Source of the DNA: an uncultured Propionivibrio sp.
GTDB lineage: Bacteria; Pseudomonadota; Gammaproteobacteria; Burkholderiales; Rhodocyclaceae
Reading direction: 5' to 3'
DNA length: 8,645 bases
Assembly: GCA_938040985.1 (NCBI GenBank)
Contig: CALHZD010000014.1
Location: 1-8,645, forward strand
Shown: positions 1 to 6,081 of the stretch, piece after piece
Numbering within the stretch: position 1 is the first letter of the stretch
Layout: every line of letters starts with the position of its first letter
Translations under genes and position numbers: made by a program
The notes under the pieces: model-generated
Databases searched by the model: none
The model's input: only the letters and a program-made list of their open reading frames with translations
What the model was told of the DNA's origin: nothing

Positions 1-94
1 GGCTTCCTTTGCCAAAATACTGCGTTGGCTTCGCCTTGCCGTATTACTCATACTGTCTGCGGCTTGCCGCCTTGTCTTTTGGCAAAGTCGAGCC
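1..94. repeat. Palindromic intergenic element, left copy
   Basis: The outer arms CTTTGCCAAAA (7-17) and TTTTGGCAAAG (77-87) are perfect inverted repeats, extended by GGCT at 1-4 and AGCC at 91-94. The ~60-bp core contains small internal hairpins such as GGCTTCGCC and GCGGCTTGCCGC. A diverged copy in the same orientation begins at 8577 and is cut by the window end. The arrangement (short terminal inverted repeats around a non-coding core) is MITE-like. The core resembles, from memory, the core of Neisseria Correia elements, but the terminal repeats differ. The true left boundary could lie outside the window. Confidence 0.6.
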
Positions 95-161
95 GCTATT
101 GTAAGCTTGCAGAATACTTGCCCCGAAATCCGTAAAAATCGGGCAGAAAACATAAAATGCC

Positions 162-199
162 CTGAAGCCCAATAAACACAAGGGCCTCAGAGCATCAGA
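162..199. repeat. Isolated unit of the ~40-bp palindromic repeat family
   Basis: This stretch has the pattern CTGAA-GCCC-(A/T-rich)-AGGGC-CTCAG-AGCA, which matches the units of the large arrays at 3196-3512 and 3882-4039. It can fold as an imperfect hairpin, with CTGAAGCCC facing GGGCCTCAG. It lies downstream of the 3' end of the EamA gene on the opposite strand. The assignment rests on reading the consensus by eye. Confidence 0.5.
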
Positions 200-230
200 A
201 AAAATAAACCAGAATAAAACGCCTAACGAA

Positions 231-269
231 CCGCTTGCCCTCTCCCGCAGGGAAAGGGGCTTGGCGGCG
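231..269. repeat. GC-rich imperfect hairpin (CCCTCTCCC-gca-GGG type)
   Basis: CCGC-GCCC-TCCC on the left faces GGG-GGGC-GGCGG on the right, with a few unpaired bases. Similar CCCTCTCCC/GGGAGAGGG hairpins are common between genes in many proteobacteria. It separates two isolated units of the 40-bp family and lies downstream of the EamA gene, so it could help end that transcript, although no U-run is evident on the minus strand. Confidence 0.35.
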
Positions 270-288
270 GGGTTTCAGAAGGATCGCC

Positions 289-327
289 CGGAGAAGCCCT
301 GTTTACGCGGGTCTCTGGGCAGGGGTA
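289..327. repeat. Isolated unit of the ~40-bp palindromic repeat family
   Basis: The pattern CGGAGA-GCCCTGTTTAC-GGGT-CTGGGCA closely follows the array unit at 3315-3353, including the shared GCCCTGTTTAC core. It ends about 9 bp beyond the stop codon of the EamA transporter gene (minus strand). Confidence 0.55.
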
Positions 328-335
328 TGGCGGCG

Positions 336-1211
336 CTAGCGCGTGGAGAACAGCACCGGCGAGTGCCGCCGCCCCAGCCGGTTGAACCAGAACGACACCA
401 TAACGACCAGCATGCCGAGCGAGAGCCGTTTAAGGTCGGTGTCACGGTTCCAGATCAAGACATTGACGATCAGTCCGGCGGGAACATGCAGTTCGTTCAT
501 CACCGCCAGGACGCCCGCGTCGACCCGCGTGCTGCCCTTGGTCCACCAGTACATGCCCAGCGCCGTGGCAAATACGCCCAACCAGGCCAGTACGCCCCAT
601 TGCATGGGCGTTTGCGGCAGGCGTGACGGGTCGCCGAAAAGCCACCAGGAGGGCAGCGCGACAAATAAGGCGCCGAGAAAGAAATGTCCGAAGAAACGGT
701 ACATCGGAATATCGGTCGGGTAGCGCAGCAATAAGCGCCGGCAGATGACCTGCCCGGCGGCGAAGGCCAGATTGGCAATCTGTAGCAGGATGAAGCCGAC
801 GAGATAATCGCCGTGCAGCGGCCGGAAGCGGATGATGATGCCGCCGGTTACGGCGATGACCGCAGCAAGCAAAGCCCAGCGGTTGAAATGGCGCGCCATG
901 GCGTCGTCGAGCAGGGTGACGTAGATGGGTGTCAGTACGGTAAAAAGCAGCACTTCCTGTACGGACAGCACGTTGAAGCTGCGGTACAGGCAAAGGTAGG
1001 TAACGCCGAACTGTAAGGCGCCCGCCAGCCAGAAGCCGCGCACCAGTGCGGAGGGTAGACCGCGCCAGATGCTCAGCGGGACAAAAATTGCGGCCGCTAT
1101 CGATACGCGCGCCAGCACGGCAAAATCGCTATCGACCTGGGCCGCCAGATATTGGCCGATCAGGCTGAAAGAAAAGGCCCAGAGAATCGTGACAATAACC
1201 AGGTAACGCAT
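336..1211 (-). CDS. EamA/DMT-family membrane transporter
   Basis: This 291-residue polytopic inner-membrane protein belongs to the drug/metabolite transporter superfamily, which has two EamA repeats of about five helices each. The start chosen is the ATG at 1211 (MRYLVIVTILWAFSF), where the first hydrophobic helix begins and an AGGGGA ribosome-binding site lies 6 bases upstream. The open frame continues 60 codons further, but that part has no membrane or domain character. Visible hallmarks are the opening W-A-F-S-F helix, a segment reading LLFTVLTPIYVTLL at about residues 90-103, and the second-repeat stretch WGVLAWLGVFATALGMYWW at about 204-222, followed by RVDAGVLAVMNELHVPAG. The length is typical of the family. 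It resembles the proteobacterial group labelled carboxylate/amino acid/amine transporters, but the substrate cannot be read from sequence. It stands alone, divergent from the PsiF-repeat gene. A TATCAT hexamer (1247-1252, minus strand) could be its -10, without a good -35. Confidence 0.85.
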   Translation of the reverse strand: MRYLVIVTILWAFSFSLIGQYLAAQVDSDFAVLARVSIAAAIFVPLSIWRGLPSALVRGFWLAGALQFGVTYLCLYRSFNVLSVQEVLLFTVLTPIYVTLLDDAMARHFNRWALLAAVIAVTGGIIIRFRPLHGDYLVGFILLQIANLAFAAGQVICRRLLLRYPTDIPMYRFFGHFFLGALFVALPSWWLFGDPSRLPQTPMQWGVLAWLGVFATALGMYWWTKGSTRVDAGVLAVMNELHVPAGLIVNVLIWNRDTDLKRLSLGMLVVMVSFWFNRLGRRHSPVLFSTR

Positions 1212-1691
1212 CGGCAGTCCCCTGCGGTGATGACATGAGGCGGGAAATGATAGCCGAATGTTTGCCGATAAAACGACGTTGCCGGAAGGGCTTTGACGAT
1301 GCGGCGAAGCGGAAAGCGGCGCCATGCCGGATGCCGGTGAGACGAGGTTCGGATCGGCAGGGCCGATCAATGGAAAACCGGGACATTCCATGCTGCCTGA
1401 GTTCGCTTTGCCGCGGGTATGTTTTCTGATGGCTGCGGTTTGGGCGCTTTGTGATTCATTATTTGCGAGTTTGATTGACTGGCGGTTCTTTGGCGGACAG
1501 CGGAACTTTCAACCCAGGGTCAACGCGAAGCAGGTATCTGCGTTATGGGAAAAGTTACAAGTTTCCGCTTGTTACGCGATCGGGCGAGGAAAATTGCTTG
1601 TGGAGTGGCGAATGAGCTGAATGATCAGATCAGCAAGTCCGCGACCGATGTTTTCCAAGCCTTTCATTCATCCAGCTCATTGGAGGTACGC
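1212..1691. other. Divergent intergenic region with no recognised gene
   Basis: These 480 bases separate two divergent genes. Open frames exist on both strands (for example 1324-1620, plus strand), but their translations show no recognisable domain, convincing ribosome-binding site or coherent composition. A perfect small hairpin lies at 1352-1368. I found no strong sigma-70 promoter and no clear Pho box upstream of the PsiF-repeat gene. The length leaves room for regulatory sequence or a small RNA, but nothing specific is supported. Confidence 0.5.
1352..1368. repeat. Perfect 7-bp inverted repeat, GATCGGC-AGG-GCCGATC
   Basis: Two perfect 7-bp arms flank a 3-base loop inside the divergent intergenic region. 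It could be a DNA-binding site or a small RNA hairpin. No T-run follows on either strand, which argues against a terminator. Confidence 0.4.
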
Positions 1692-2084
1692 ATGAAAAAA
1701 ATCATCCCGACCCTGCTTGCCAGCCTTTTTGCCGTCTCTTTCGCATATGCGCAGACAACCGCGCCGGTCTCTTCGACGCCCGCAACAGTGACGCCTCCCG
1801 CTACCGCACAAACGGCGCCGGCAGCGGCAACGCCTGCCGCCAGTGCAGAAACGCCCGCTGCCTCGCAACAGCCGGCTACACCGGCACAGAGCTGCGAACA
1901 AAGGGCGATTGATAAAAACGGCAAACCGCTGGCCGGTGCGGCCAAAACTGCGTTCATGAAAAAGTGCGAGCGCGAAACACAGAAAGAGGATCCGTGTGAA
2001 GCCAAGGCGATTGGTAAAAACGGCAAGCCGCTGGCCGGCGCCGCCAAGACCGCATTTATGAAGAAATGCCAGAGCCAGCAGTAA
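1692..2084 (+). CDS. Exported PsiF-repeat protein
   Basis: This 130-residue protein starts at ATG 1692, five bases after a strong GGAGG; the 49 codons of upstream open frame are rejected. Residues 1-20 form a signal peptide (MKK, a hydrophobic stretch, then AYA before Q21), so it is predicted to be periplasmic. Residues 21-66 are a low-complexity Ala/Pro/Thr linker. Two PsiF repeats follow at 68-92 and 102-126, each starting and ending with Cys and sharing the core KNGKPLAGAAKTAFMKKC. E. coli PsiF also has two such Cys-bounded repeats and is phosphate-starvation induced; its biochemical function is unknown. The four cysteines suggest one disulfide per repeat (inference). The long Ala/Pro linker is unlike E. 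coli PsiF, and no phosphate-related gene is adjacent, so phosphate control is not shown here. A terminator follows. Confidence 0.88.
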   Translation: MKKIIPTLLASLFAVSFAYAQTTAPVSSTPATVTPPATAQTAPAAATPAASAETPAASQQPATPAQSCEQRAIDKNGKPLAGAAKTAFMKKCERETQKEDPCEAKAIGKNGKPLAGAAKTAFMKKCQSQQ

Positions 2085-2155
2085 TCCGGCACGATTTTCC
2101 AGCTGTATGATCGTATGAATATGCGGCCAGCGTGCCGCGCAGTATGAAACACAGC

Positions 2156-2189
2156 GGGCTGTCTGTTTGCAGGCAGCCCATTTGTTTTT
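2156..2189 (+). terminator. Intrinsic terminator of the PsiF-repeat gene
   Basis: GGGCTG (2156-2161) pairs with CAGCCC (2174-2179). The stem is continued by a U-G pair and CTG/CAG around a TTTG loop, giving about 10 bp, followed by a T-rich tract (ATTTGTTTTT). It lies 72 bases after the stop codon and separates this gene from glpR. Confidence 0.85.
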
Positions 2190-2325
2190 AGGGTGGGGCT
2201 TGGTGAAGCGCGTGTCTTTTATTGCGCTACCTCGCCTTGCTATCCTGTCCCACTGTTTTTGGTGTGCTATGTTTCGCAACACGTTGTTCTCCAGGCTGTA
2301 TCAGGACTTTGCGAGGCCTATTTCA

Positions 2326-2352
2326 TTGAGGCGTATTTCTTGCGGGTACAAT
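2326..2352 (+). promoter_or_regulatory. Possible sigma-70 promoter of glpR
   Basis: TACAAT at 2347-2352 is a near-consensus -10 box. The best -35 candidate is TTGAGG at 2326-2331, with a short 15-bp spacer. It lies about 50 bases before the glpR start codon, a reasonable distance. The spacing makes the -35 assignment uncertain. No GlpR-like operator palindrome was recognised around it. Confidence 0.4.
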
Positions 2353-2403
2353 CCGTCTGGCTGAATGACATGCTGGGTGGTCAATATTGGGCAGGAATCG
2401 ATT

Positions 2404-3210
2404 ATGGAGCCGCTGAAGACACGGCCGAAACTGAACGGACGGCATAAAAAAATCCTCGAACAGCTTCGCGAAGAAGGGTTTCTGGCGACGGAACAGATGG
2501 CGCGTGATCTTGCCGTGACGACACAAACCATCCGTCGCGATATCAACATGCTCAGCAACCAGGGCTTGCTGCGCCGCTATCATGGGGGGGCGGGCGCGGT
2601 ATCGAGCGTCGAGAATGTCGCTTATGCCTCGCGTCAGACGCTCAATCATGAGGCGAAAGCGCGCATTGCGCGCGCGGTTGTGCGGCAGATTCCAGACAAG
2701 GCTTCACTGTTCATCAATATCGGGACGACGACCGAGGCGGTCGCCCAAGCGCTGGCCGGACGCAAGAATCTGCGCATCATCACCAATAACCTCAATGTGG
2801 CCGCCTGTTTGTGCGGAAACAGTGCGTGCGAAGTCATCGTTGCCGGCGGCGTTGTGCGTAGCGACCACGGCGTCATTGGCGAATCGACGATCGACTTTAT
2901 CCGCCAGTTCAAGGTCGATTACGGCATCATCGGCATTTCCGGCATCGACGCCGATGGCACGCTGCTGGACTACGATTACCGCGAAGTGCGTGTCGCGCAG
3001 GCGATTATCGAAAACTCCCGCCAGGTTTTTTTGGTGGCCGATCGATCAAAGTTCAGCATCGCGCCGATGGTCAAGCTGGCTAGCCTGGCCGATATCGATG
3101 CGCTTTTTACCGATGCCGAGCCGCCTGCATCGATCGTTGAGCTGTTAGCCGTTTCGCAGACCTGCCTCTTTATTGCCGACGACGGCAAGGCTTCCCGCAA
3201 ACCCGCGTAA
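2404..3210 (+). CDS. glpR: DeoR-family regulator, probable glycerol-3-phosphate regulon repressor GlpR
   Basis: This 268-residue cytoplasmic repressor starts at ATG 2404, with AGGA seven bases upstream; an in-frame ATG at 2365 lacks this support. An N-terminal DeoR winged helix-turn-helix spans about residues 13-68, with recognition-helix segment TTQTIRRDINML at 39-50 and the family wing motif RRYHGG at 57-62. The C-terminal sugar-phosphate-sensing domain shows NIGTTTEAVAQAL (105-117), ITNNLNVA (126-133), AGGVVRS (147-153), GISGIDADG (177-185) and ENSRQVFLVADRSKF (203-217). These blocks match E. coli GlpR very closely, better than other DeoR members I can recall. Known GlpR binds glycerol-3-phosphate and represses glp genes. 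No glp genes are adjacent. It carries about 8 extra C-terminal residues compared with E. coli GlpR; they coincide with the start of a repeat array. A run of seven G occurs at 2584-2590. Confidence 0.88.
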   Translation: MEPLKTRPKLNGRHKKILEQLREEGFLATEQMARDLAVTTQTIRRDINMLSNQGLLRRYHGGAGAVSSVENVAYASRQTLNHEAKARIARAVVRQIPDKASLFINIGTTTEAVAQALAGRKNLRIITNNLNVAACLCGNSACEVIVAGGVVRSDHGVIGESTIDFIRQFKVDYGIIGISGIDADGTLLDYDYREVRVAQAIIENSRQVFLVADRSKFSIAPMVKLASLADIDALFTDAEPPASIVELLAVSQTCLFIADDGKASRKPA

Positions 3211-3512
3211 ACAGGGCGTTTCCGGGCAGGCGCCTCTGAAACCCTTATCAATAAAGGGCTTCAGGGGCGCCCCTTCGGAAATGTAGGTAAATAAAAGACC
3301 TCCGGGCAGGCGCTCGGAGATGCCCTGTTTACAAGGGCTCCGGAGCATCCCTTCTGAAACCCTAGTGGATAAAGGGCTTCCAAGCACCCTGCACGGAGAT
3401 GCCCGCAAATAAAGGAATTGCAGGCGCACTTCTCTGAAATGCCCTAAATACACGGGCTCGCGGGCAGCCCTTCTGAAACGCCCGTGGATAAATGACTTCA
3501 GAACAGATGCCC
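3196..3512. repeat. Tandem array of eight degenerate 39-40-bp palindromic units
   Basis: Units begin at about 3196, 3236, 3276, 3315, 3354, 3394, 3434 and 3473, so spacing is 39 or 40 bp throughout. Each starts with CTGAAA or CGGAGA, has a central imperfect hairpin (for example GCCCTGTTTACAAGGGC in the 3315 unit), and continues with TTC-x-GGGCA and a short C-rich tail. The outer bases extend the hairpin: CGGAG faces CTCCG and CTGAA faces TTCAG. Units differ considerably from one another, indicating an old array. The first unit begins inside the 3' end of glpR. There are no invariant repeats with unique spacers, so it is not a CRISPR. Confidence 0.8.
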
Positions 3513-3881
3513 TAAAACTAAAAAACAAGAATCGCCACAGCCTGCGCGCTGGTTTTCTCCCACAAAACTTCTTTTGATGCCGTTGCGCTGAGCGGCAGCG
3601 CGCCCCGCTGACTTTCTTTGCCTCGCCAAAGAAAGTCAGCAAAGCAAAATCCGAAGGATTTTGAACGTTGCTTTAGCAACGGCACGCAGTGCGAGCGAAG
3701 CAAGTAAATGCGACCCCAGGCGCAGAAGACTCCTTGTCGCGGGGCGCTTGGCGGCGGGCTTGATCACTCGCTGCGCTCAGACAATCAAGCCCTTGTTCCC
3801 GCCAAGCTGCCCCGCGCCTGCGGCTGCGCCTAAGGGGGTTTAGGGTGCTCCGTGCTTGCCTTATGCGCGAAAGGACATGCT
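3513..3881. repeat. Hairpin-rich mosaic intergenic element between two repeat arrays
   Basis: There is no gene here, but many inverted repeats. GCGCTG/CAGCGC sits at 3585-3601. A perfect 14-bp stem at 3607-3640 has the arms CTGACTTTCTTTG and CAAAGAAAGTCAG. CGTTGC/GCAACG sits at 3666-3681. A nested palindrome at 3705-3842 has successive matching arms TAAA/TTTA, CCCC/GGGG, AGGCGCAG/CTGCGCCT, GCGGGGC/GCCCCGC, TTGGCGG/CCGCCAA and GGGCTTGAT/ATCAAGCCC. The CTTTCTTTG...CAAAGAAAG stem followed by GCGACCCC resembles, from memory, a widespread intergenic motif of beta- and gammaproteobacteria. The element interrupts what otherwise looks like one continuous repeat region, as if inserted there. Confidence 0.6.
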
Positions 3882-4039
3882 GGCAAACCCGTGTGGATTG
3901 GGCGTTTCCGGACAGGCACCGCTGGAGCCCTTATAAATAAAGGGCTTCCGGGCACCTGCCCGGAGAGGCCCTGTTTATAAGGGCTTCAGAGCACATCCTC
4001 TGAGACGTCCAAAACACAAGGACTTCAGGGCAGCCACTT
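3882..4039. repeat. Second array, four units of the 39-40-bp palindromic repeat
   Basis: Units begin at about 3882, 3922, 3961 and 4000. The first unit shares 31 of 40 positions with the first unit of the other array (CAAACCCG, then GGGCGTTTCCGG). The second shares CCCTTAT-AATAAAGGGCTTC with its counterpart at 3236, and the third shares GCCCTGTTTA-AAGGGCT with the 3315 unit. The array ends about 35 bp before the stop codon end of the ABC transporter gene, lying downstream of that minus-strand gene. Confidence 0.75.
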
Positions 4040-4054
4040 TTGGCAGCCACTTTT
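4029..4054. repeat. 13-bp perfect tandem duplication (GGCAGCCACTTTT x2)
   Basis: GGCAGCCACTTTT occurs at 4029-4041 and again directly at 4042-4054. It sits at the boundary between the second palindromic array and the 3' end of the ABC transporter gene, and looks like a recent replication-slippage duplication. Confidence 0.8.
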
Positions 4055-4073
4055 CCGGAACACGCCGGGCAGG

Positions 4074-5936
4074 TCAATCATCTTGCCCCAGATACCCGCC
4101 TGTTTGCCGCGACCAGAGCCGGGCGTAGATGCCATTTTTCGCCAGCAGTTCCGCATGGCTGCCCTGTTCGACGATCTGCCCGGCATCAAGCACGACCAGC
4201 CGATCCATCCGGGCAATCGTCGATAATCGGTGCGCAATGGCGATCACCGTCTTGCCGCGCATCAGGGTATTCAGGCTTTCCTGAATCGCCGCTTCGACTT
4301 CGCTATCCAGCGCCGAAGTGGCCTCATCCAGAATCAGGATGGGGGCGTCTTTCAGCAACACGCGGGCAATGGCGATGCGCTGGCGCTGCCCGCCGGAGAG
4401 TTTGACGCCACGCTCGCCGACCTGGGCATCGAGTCCGTGATTGCCCTGCGGGTCGGCCAGCGTTTCGATGAATTCCGCCGCCTCGGCCTGTTCGATGGCG
4501 CGCCATAGCTCCGCCTCACTCGCCCCGGGTTTGCCGTAGAGAATGTTCTCACGCACCGAGCGGTGGAGCAGTGAGGTGTCCTGCGTCACCATGGCGATAT
4601 GGCGGCGTAAGCTATCCTGCGTCACATGGGCGATGTCCTGCCCGTCGATCAGGATGCGGCCGGACTGCACATCATAGAAACGCAGCAACGCATTGACCAG
4701 TGTCGATTTTCCTGCGCCGCTGCGCCCAACCAGGCCGATTTTCTCGCCCGGCCGGATATGCAAATTCAGATGCTCGATGACGGACAAGTGCGATCCCTCT
4801 TCGGCATTTCCGGCCACGCGGCGTTGATAGCTGAAGCTCATATCCTCGAAGCGGATATCGCCGGCGCTGACCGTCAGCGGCCGGGCGTCAGGCGCATCCT
4901 GCACCGCACGGGGCAACCCGAGCATATTCATACCGTCGGCGACCGTGCCGACCTGCTCGAACAGGCTGCTCACTTCCCACATGATCCAGTGCGACATGCC
5001 ATTGAGCCGCAAAGCCAGTGACACCGCCACGGCGACCGCGCCCGCGCCAACCCGGTCGTCGATCCACAAGCTCAGTCCCGCCGCAGTCACCGAAAAAATC
5101 AGCAGGTAATTGATGCAACCCATCAGGATATCCAGATACGTGACCAGCCGGAACTGGCGATAGACCGTTTGCAGGAATCCGTCCATCGAATCACGGGCGT
5201 ACTGCGATTCGCGCCGGGTGTGCGCAAAGAGCTTGACCGTGGAGATGTTGGTGTAGGCATCCGTAATCCGGCCGGTCATCGTCGAGCGGGCATGCGCCTG
5301 CTCCTGCGAAACCTGCTTGAGCCGCGGGATGAAATACCATTGCAGGCAGGCATAGGCGACAAACCAGGCCAGGATCGGCGCCAGCAGATATTTGTGAATG
5401 CTACCCAGCAGCACGAACATGGAGAGGAAGTAAACCGCCACATAGACCATGACATCCATGATCTTGAGCACCAGCTCACGTACGGCCAACGCCGTTTGCA
5501 TCACCTTCGTCGAAATGCGGCCGGCAAATTCATCCTGATAAAAACTCATGCTCTGGCCAAGCAGGTAGTTATGCATCCGCCAGCGCACGGACATCGGGAA
5601 ATTACCCATCAGCGACTGATGGCGCACCAATGAGGCCAGCAAATGCGCCAGCGGCAACAGCAGCAACAGCACCACGGCCATCGCAGTCAGCCGCCATTTT
5701 TCATCGGAAAGAAAGGTTTCACGGTTGGCGGCGGAGAGCCAGTCCACGATTTTTCCCATGAAGGCAAACAGTGAGACTTCCATAGCCGCCAGCAGGAAGC
5801 TGCAAATGCCGACCAGAATGACCGGCGTGATGAAGCCGCGGGCATAGTAACGACAAAAGGCAAACAGCGACCGGGGCGGAAGATCCGGGCTGGAAGCCGG
5901 AAAAGGCTGCGTCCATCGCTCAAAAAAATTCAGCAT
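4074..5936 (-). CDS. ABC exporter half-transporter (membrane domain fused to ATPase), MsbA/multidrug type
   Basis: This 620-residue inner-membrane protein is expected to work as a homodimer or heterodimer exporting a lipid or drug-like substrate. Residues about 30-340 form the type-I exporter membrane domain, with hydrophobic segments near 36-60, 83-103, 159-178, 185-203, 268-291 and 297-310. The ATPase domain spans about 360-610 and is complete: Walker A GRSGAGKST (404-412), Q-loop Q452, signature LSGGQ (513-517), Walker B ILILDE (533-538), D-loop SALD (541-544) and switch His569. The start ATG at 5936 follows an AGGGA motif by three bases. Length and layout match the family. Substrate and subfamily are uncertain: it resembles uncharacterised betaproteobacterial exporters rather than a clear MsbA. 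It lies 145 bp downstream of glmM on the same strand, so read-through from glmM is possible. Confidence 0.9.
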   Translation of the reverse strand: MLNFFERWTQPFPASSPDLPPRSLFAFCRYYARGFITPVILVGICSFLLAAMEVSLFAFMGKIVDWLSAANRETFLSDEKWRLTAMAVVLLLLLPLAHLLASLVRHQSLMGNFPMSVRWRMHNYLLGQSMSFYQDEFAGRISTKVMQTALAVRELVLKIMDVMVYVAVYFLSMFVLLGSIHKYLLAPILAWFVAYACLQWYFIPRLKQVSQEQAHARSTMTGRITDAYTNISTVKLFAHTRRESQYARDSMDGFLQTVYRQFRLVTYLDILMGCINYLLIFSVTAAGLSLWIDDRVGAGAVAVAVSLALRLNGMSHWIMWEVSSLFEQVGTVADGMNMLGLPRAVQDAPDARPLTVSAGDIRFEDMSFSYQRRVAGNAEEGSHLSVIEHLNLHIRPGEKIGLVGRSGAGKSTLVNALLRFYDVQSGRILIDGQDIAHVTQDSLRRHIAMVTQDTSLLHRSVRENILYGKPGASEAELWRAIEQAEAAEFIETLADPQGNHGLDAQVGERGVKLSGGQRQRIAIARVLLKDAPILILDEATSALDSEVEAAIQESLNTLMRGKTVIAIAHRLSTIARMDRLVVLDAGQIVEQGSHAELLAKNGIYARLWSRQTGGYLGQDD

Positions 5937-6081
5937 GATTCCCTATTCTGTTTTTCCTCGTAGGAGTCCTCTCGTGGGAGACCTTTATCTGCCGCATTGC
6001 CTTGTCAGATGGCAGACTATTCTTTGCTGTCACCGCCGCTACCGCCATCCCGACAAGCCAAGAGACCGGGCATCCAAAACC

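Noticed and set aside
261..626. Plus-strand open frame starting in a repeat unit and running opposite the EamA gene
   Set aside because: It is a shadow of the EamA gene; its first residues come from the 40-bp repeat.
1324..1620. Plus-strand open frame of 98 codons in the divergent intergenic region
   Set aside because: There is no convincing Shine-Dalgarno sequence, no recognisable domain, and it ends without relation to the PsiF-repeat gene.
3196..3512. Possible CRISPR array
   Set aside because: No invariant repeat alternates with unique spacers: the whole 39-40-bp unit is degenerate, and no cas gene is present.
3145..3642. Minus-strand open frame of 165 codons across the repeat array, giving ~13-residue repetitive peptides
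   Set aside because: The 39-bp period (13 codons) keeps a frame open by chance, but the 40-bp units shift it. There is no ribosome-binding site or domain, and the translation simply reads the palindromic repeats.
5937..6081. Terminator between glmM and the ABC exporter
   Set aside because: Only weak stems with long loops (for example CTGCC...GGCAG) and no U-run were found.
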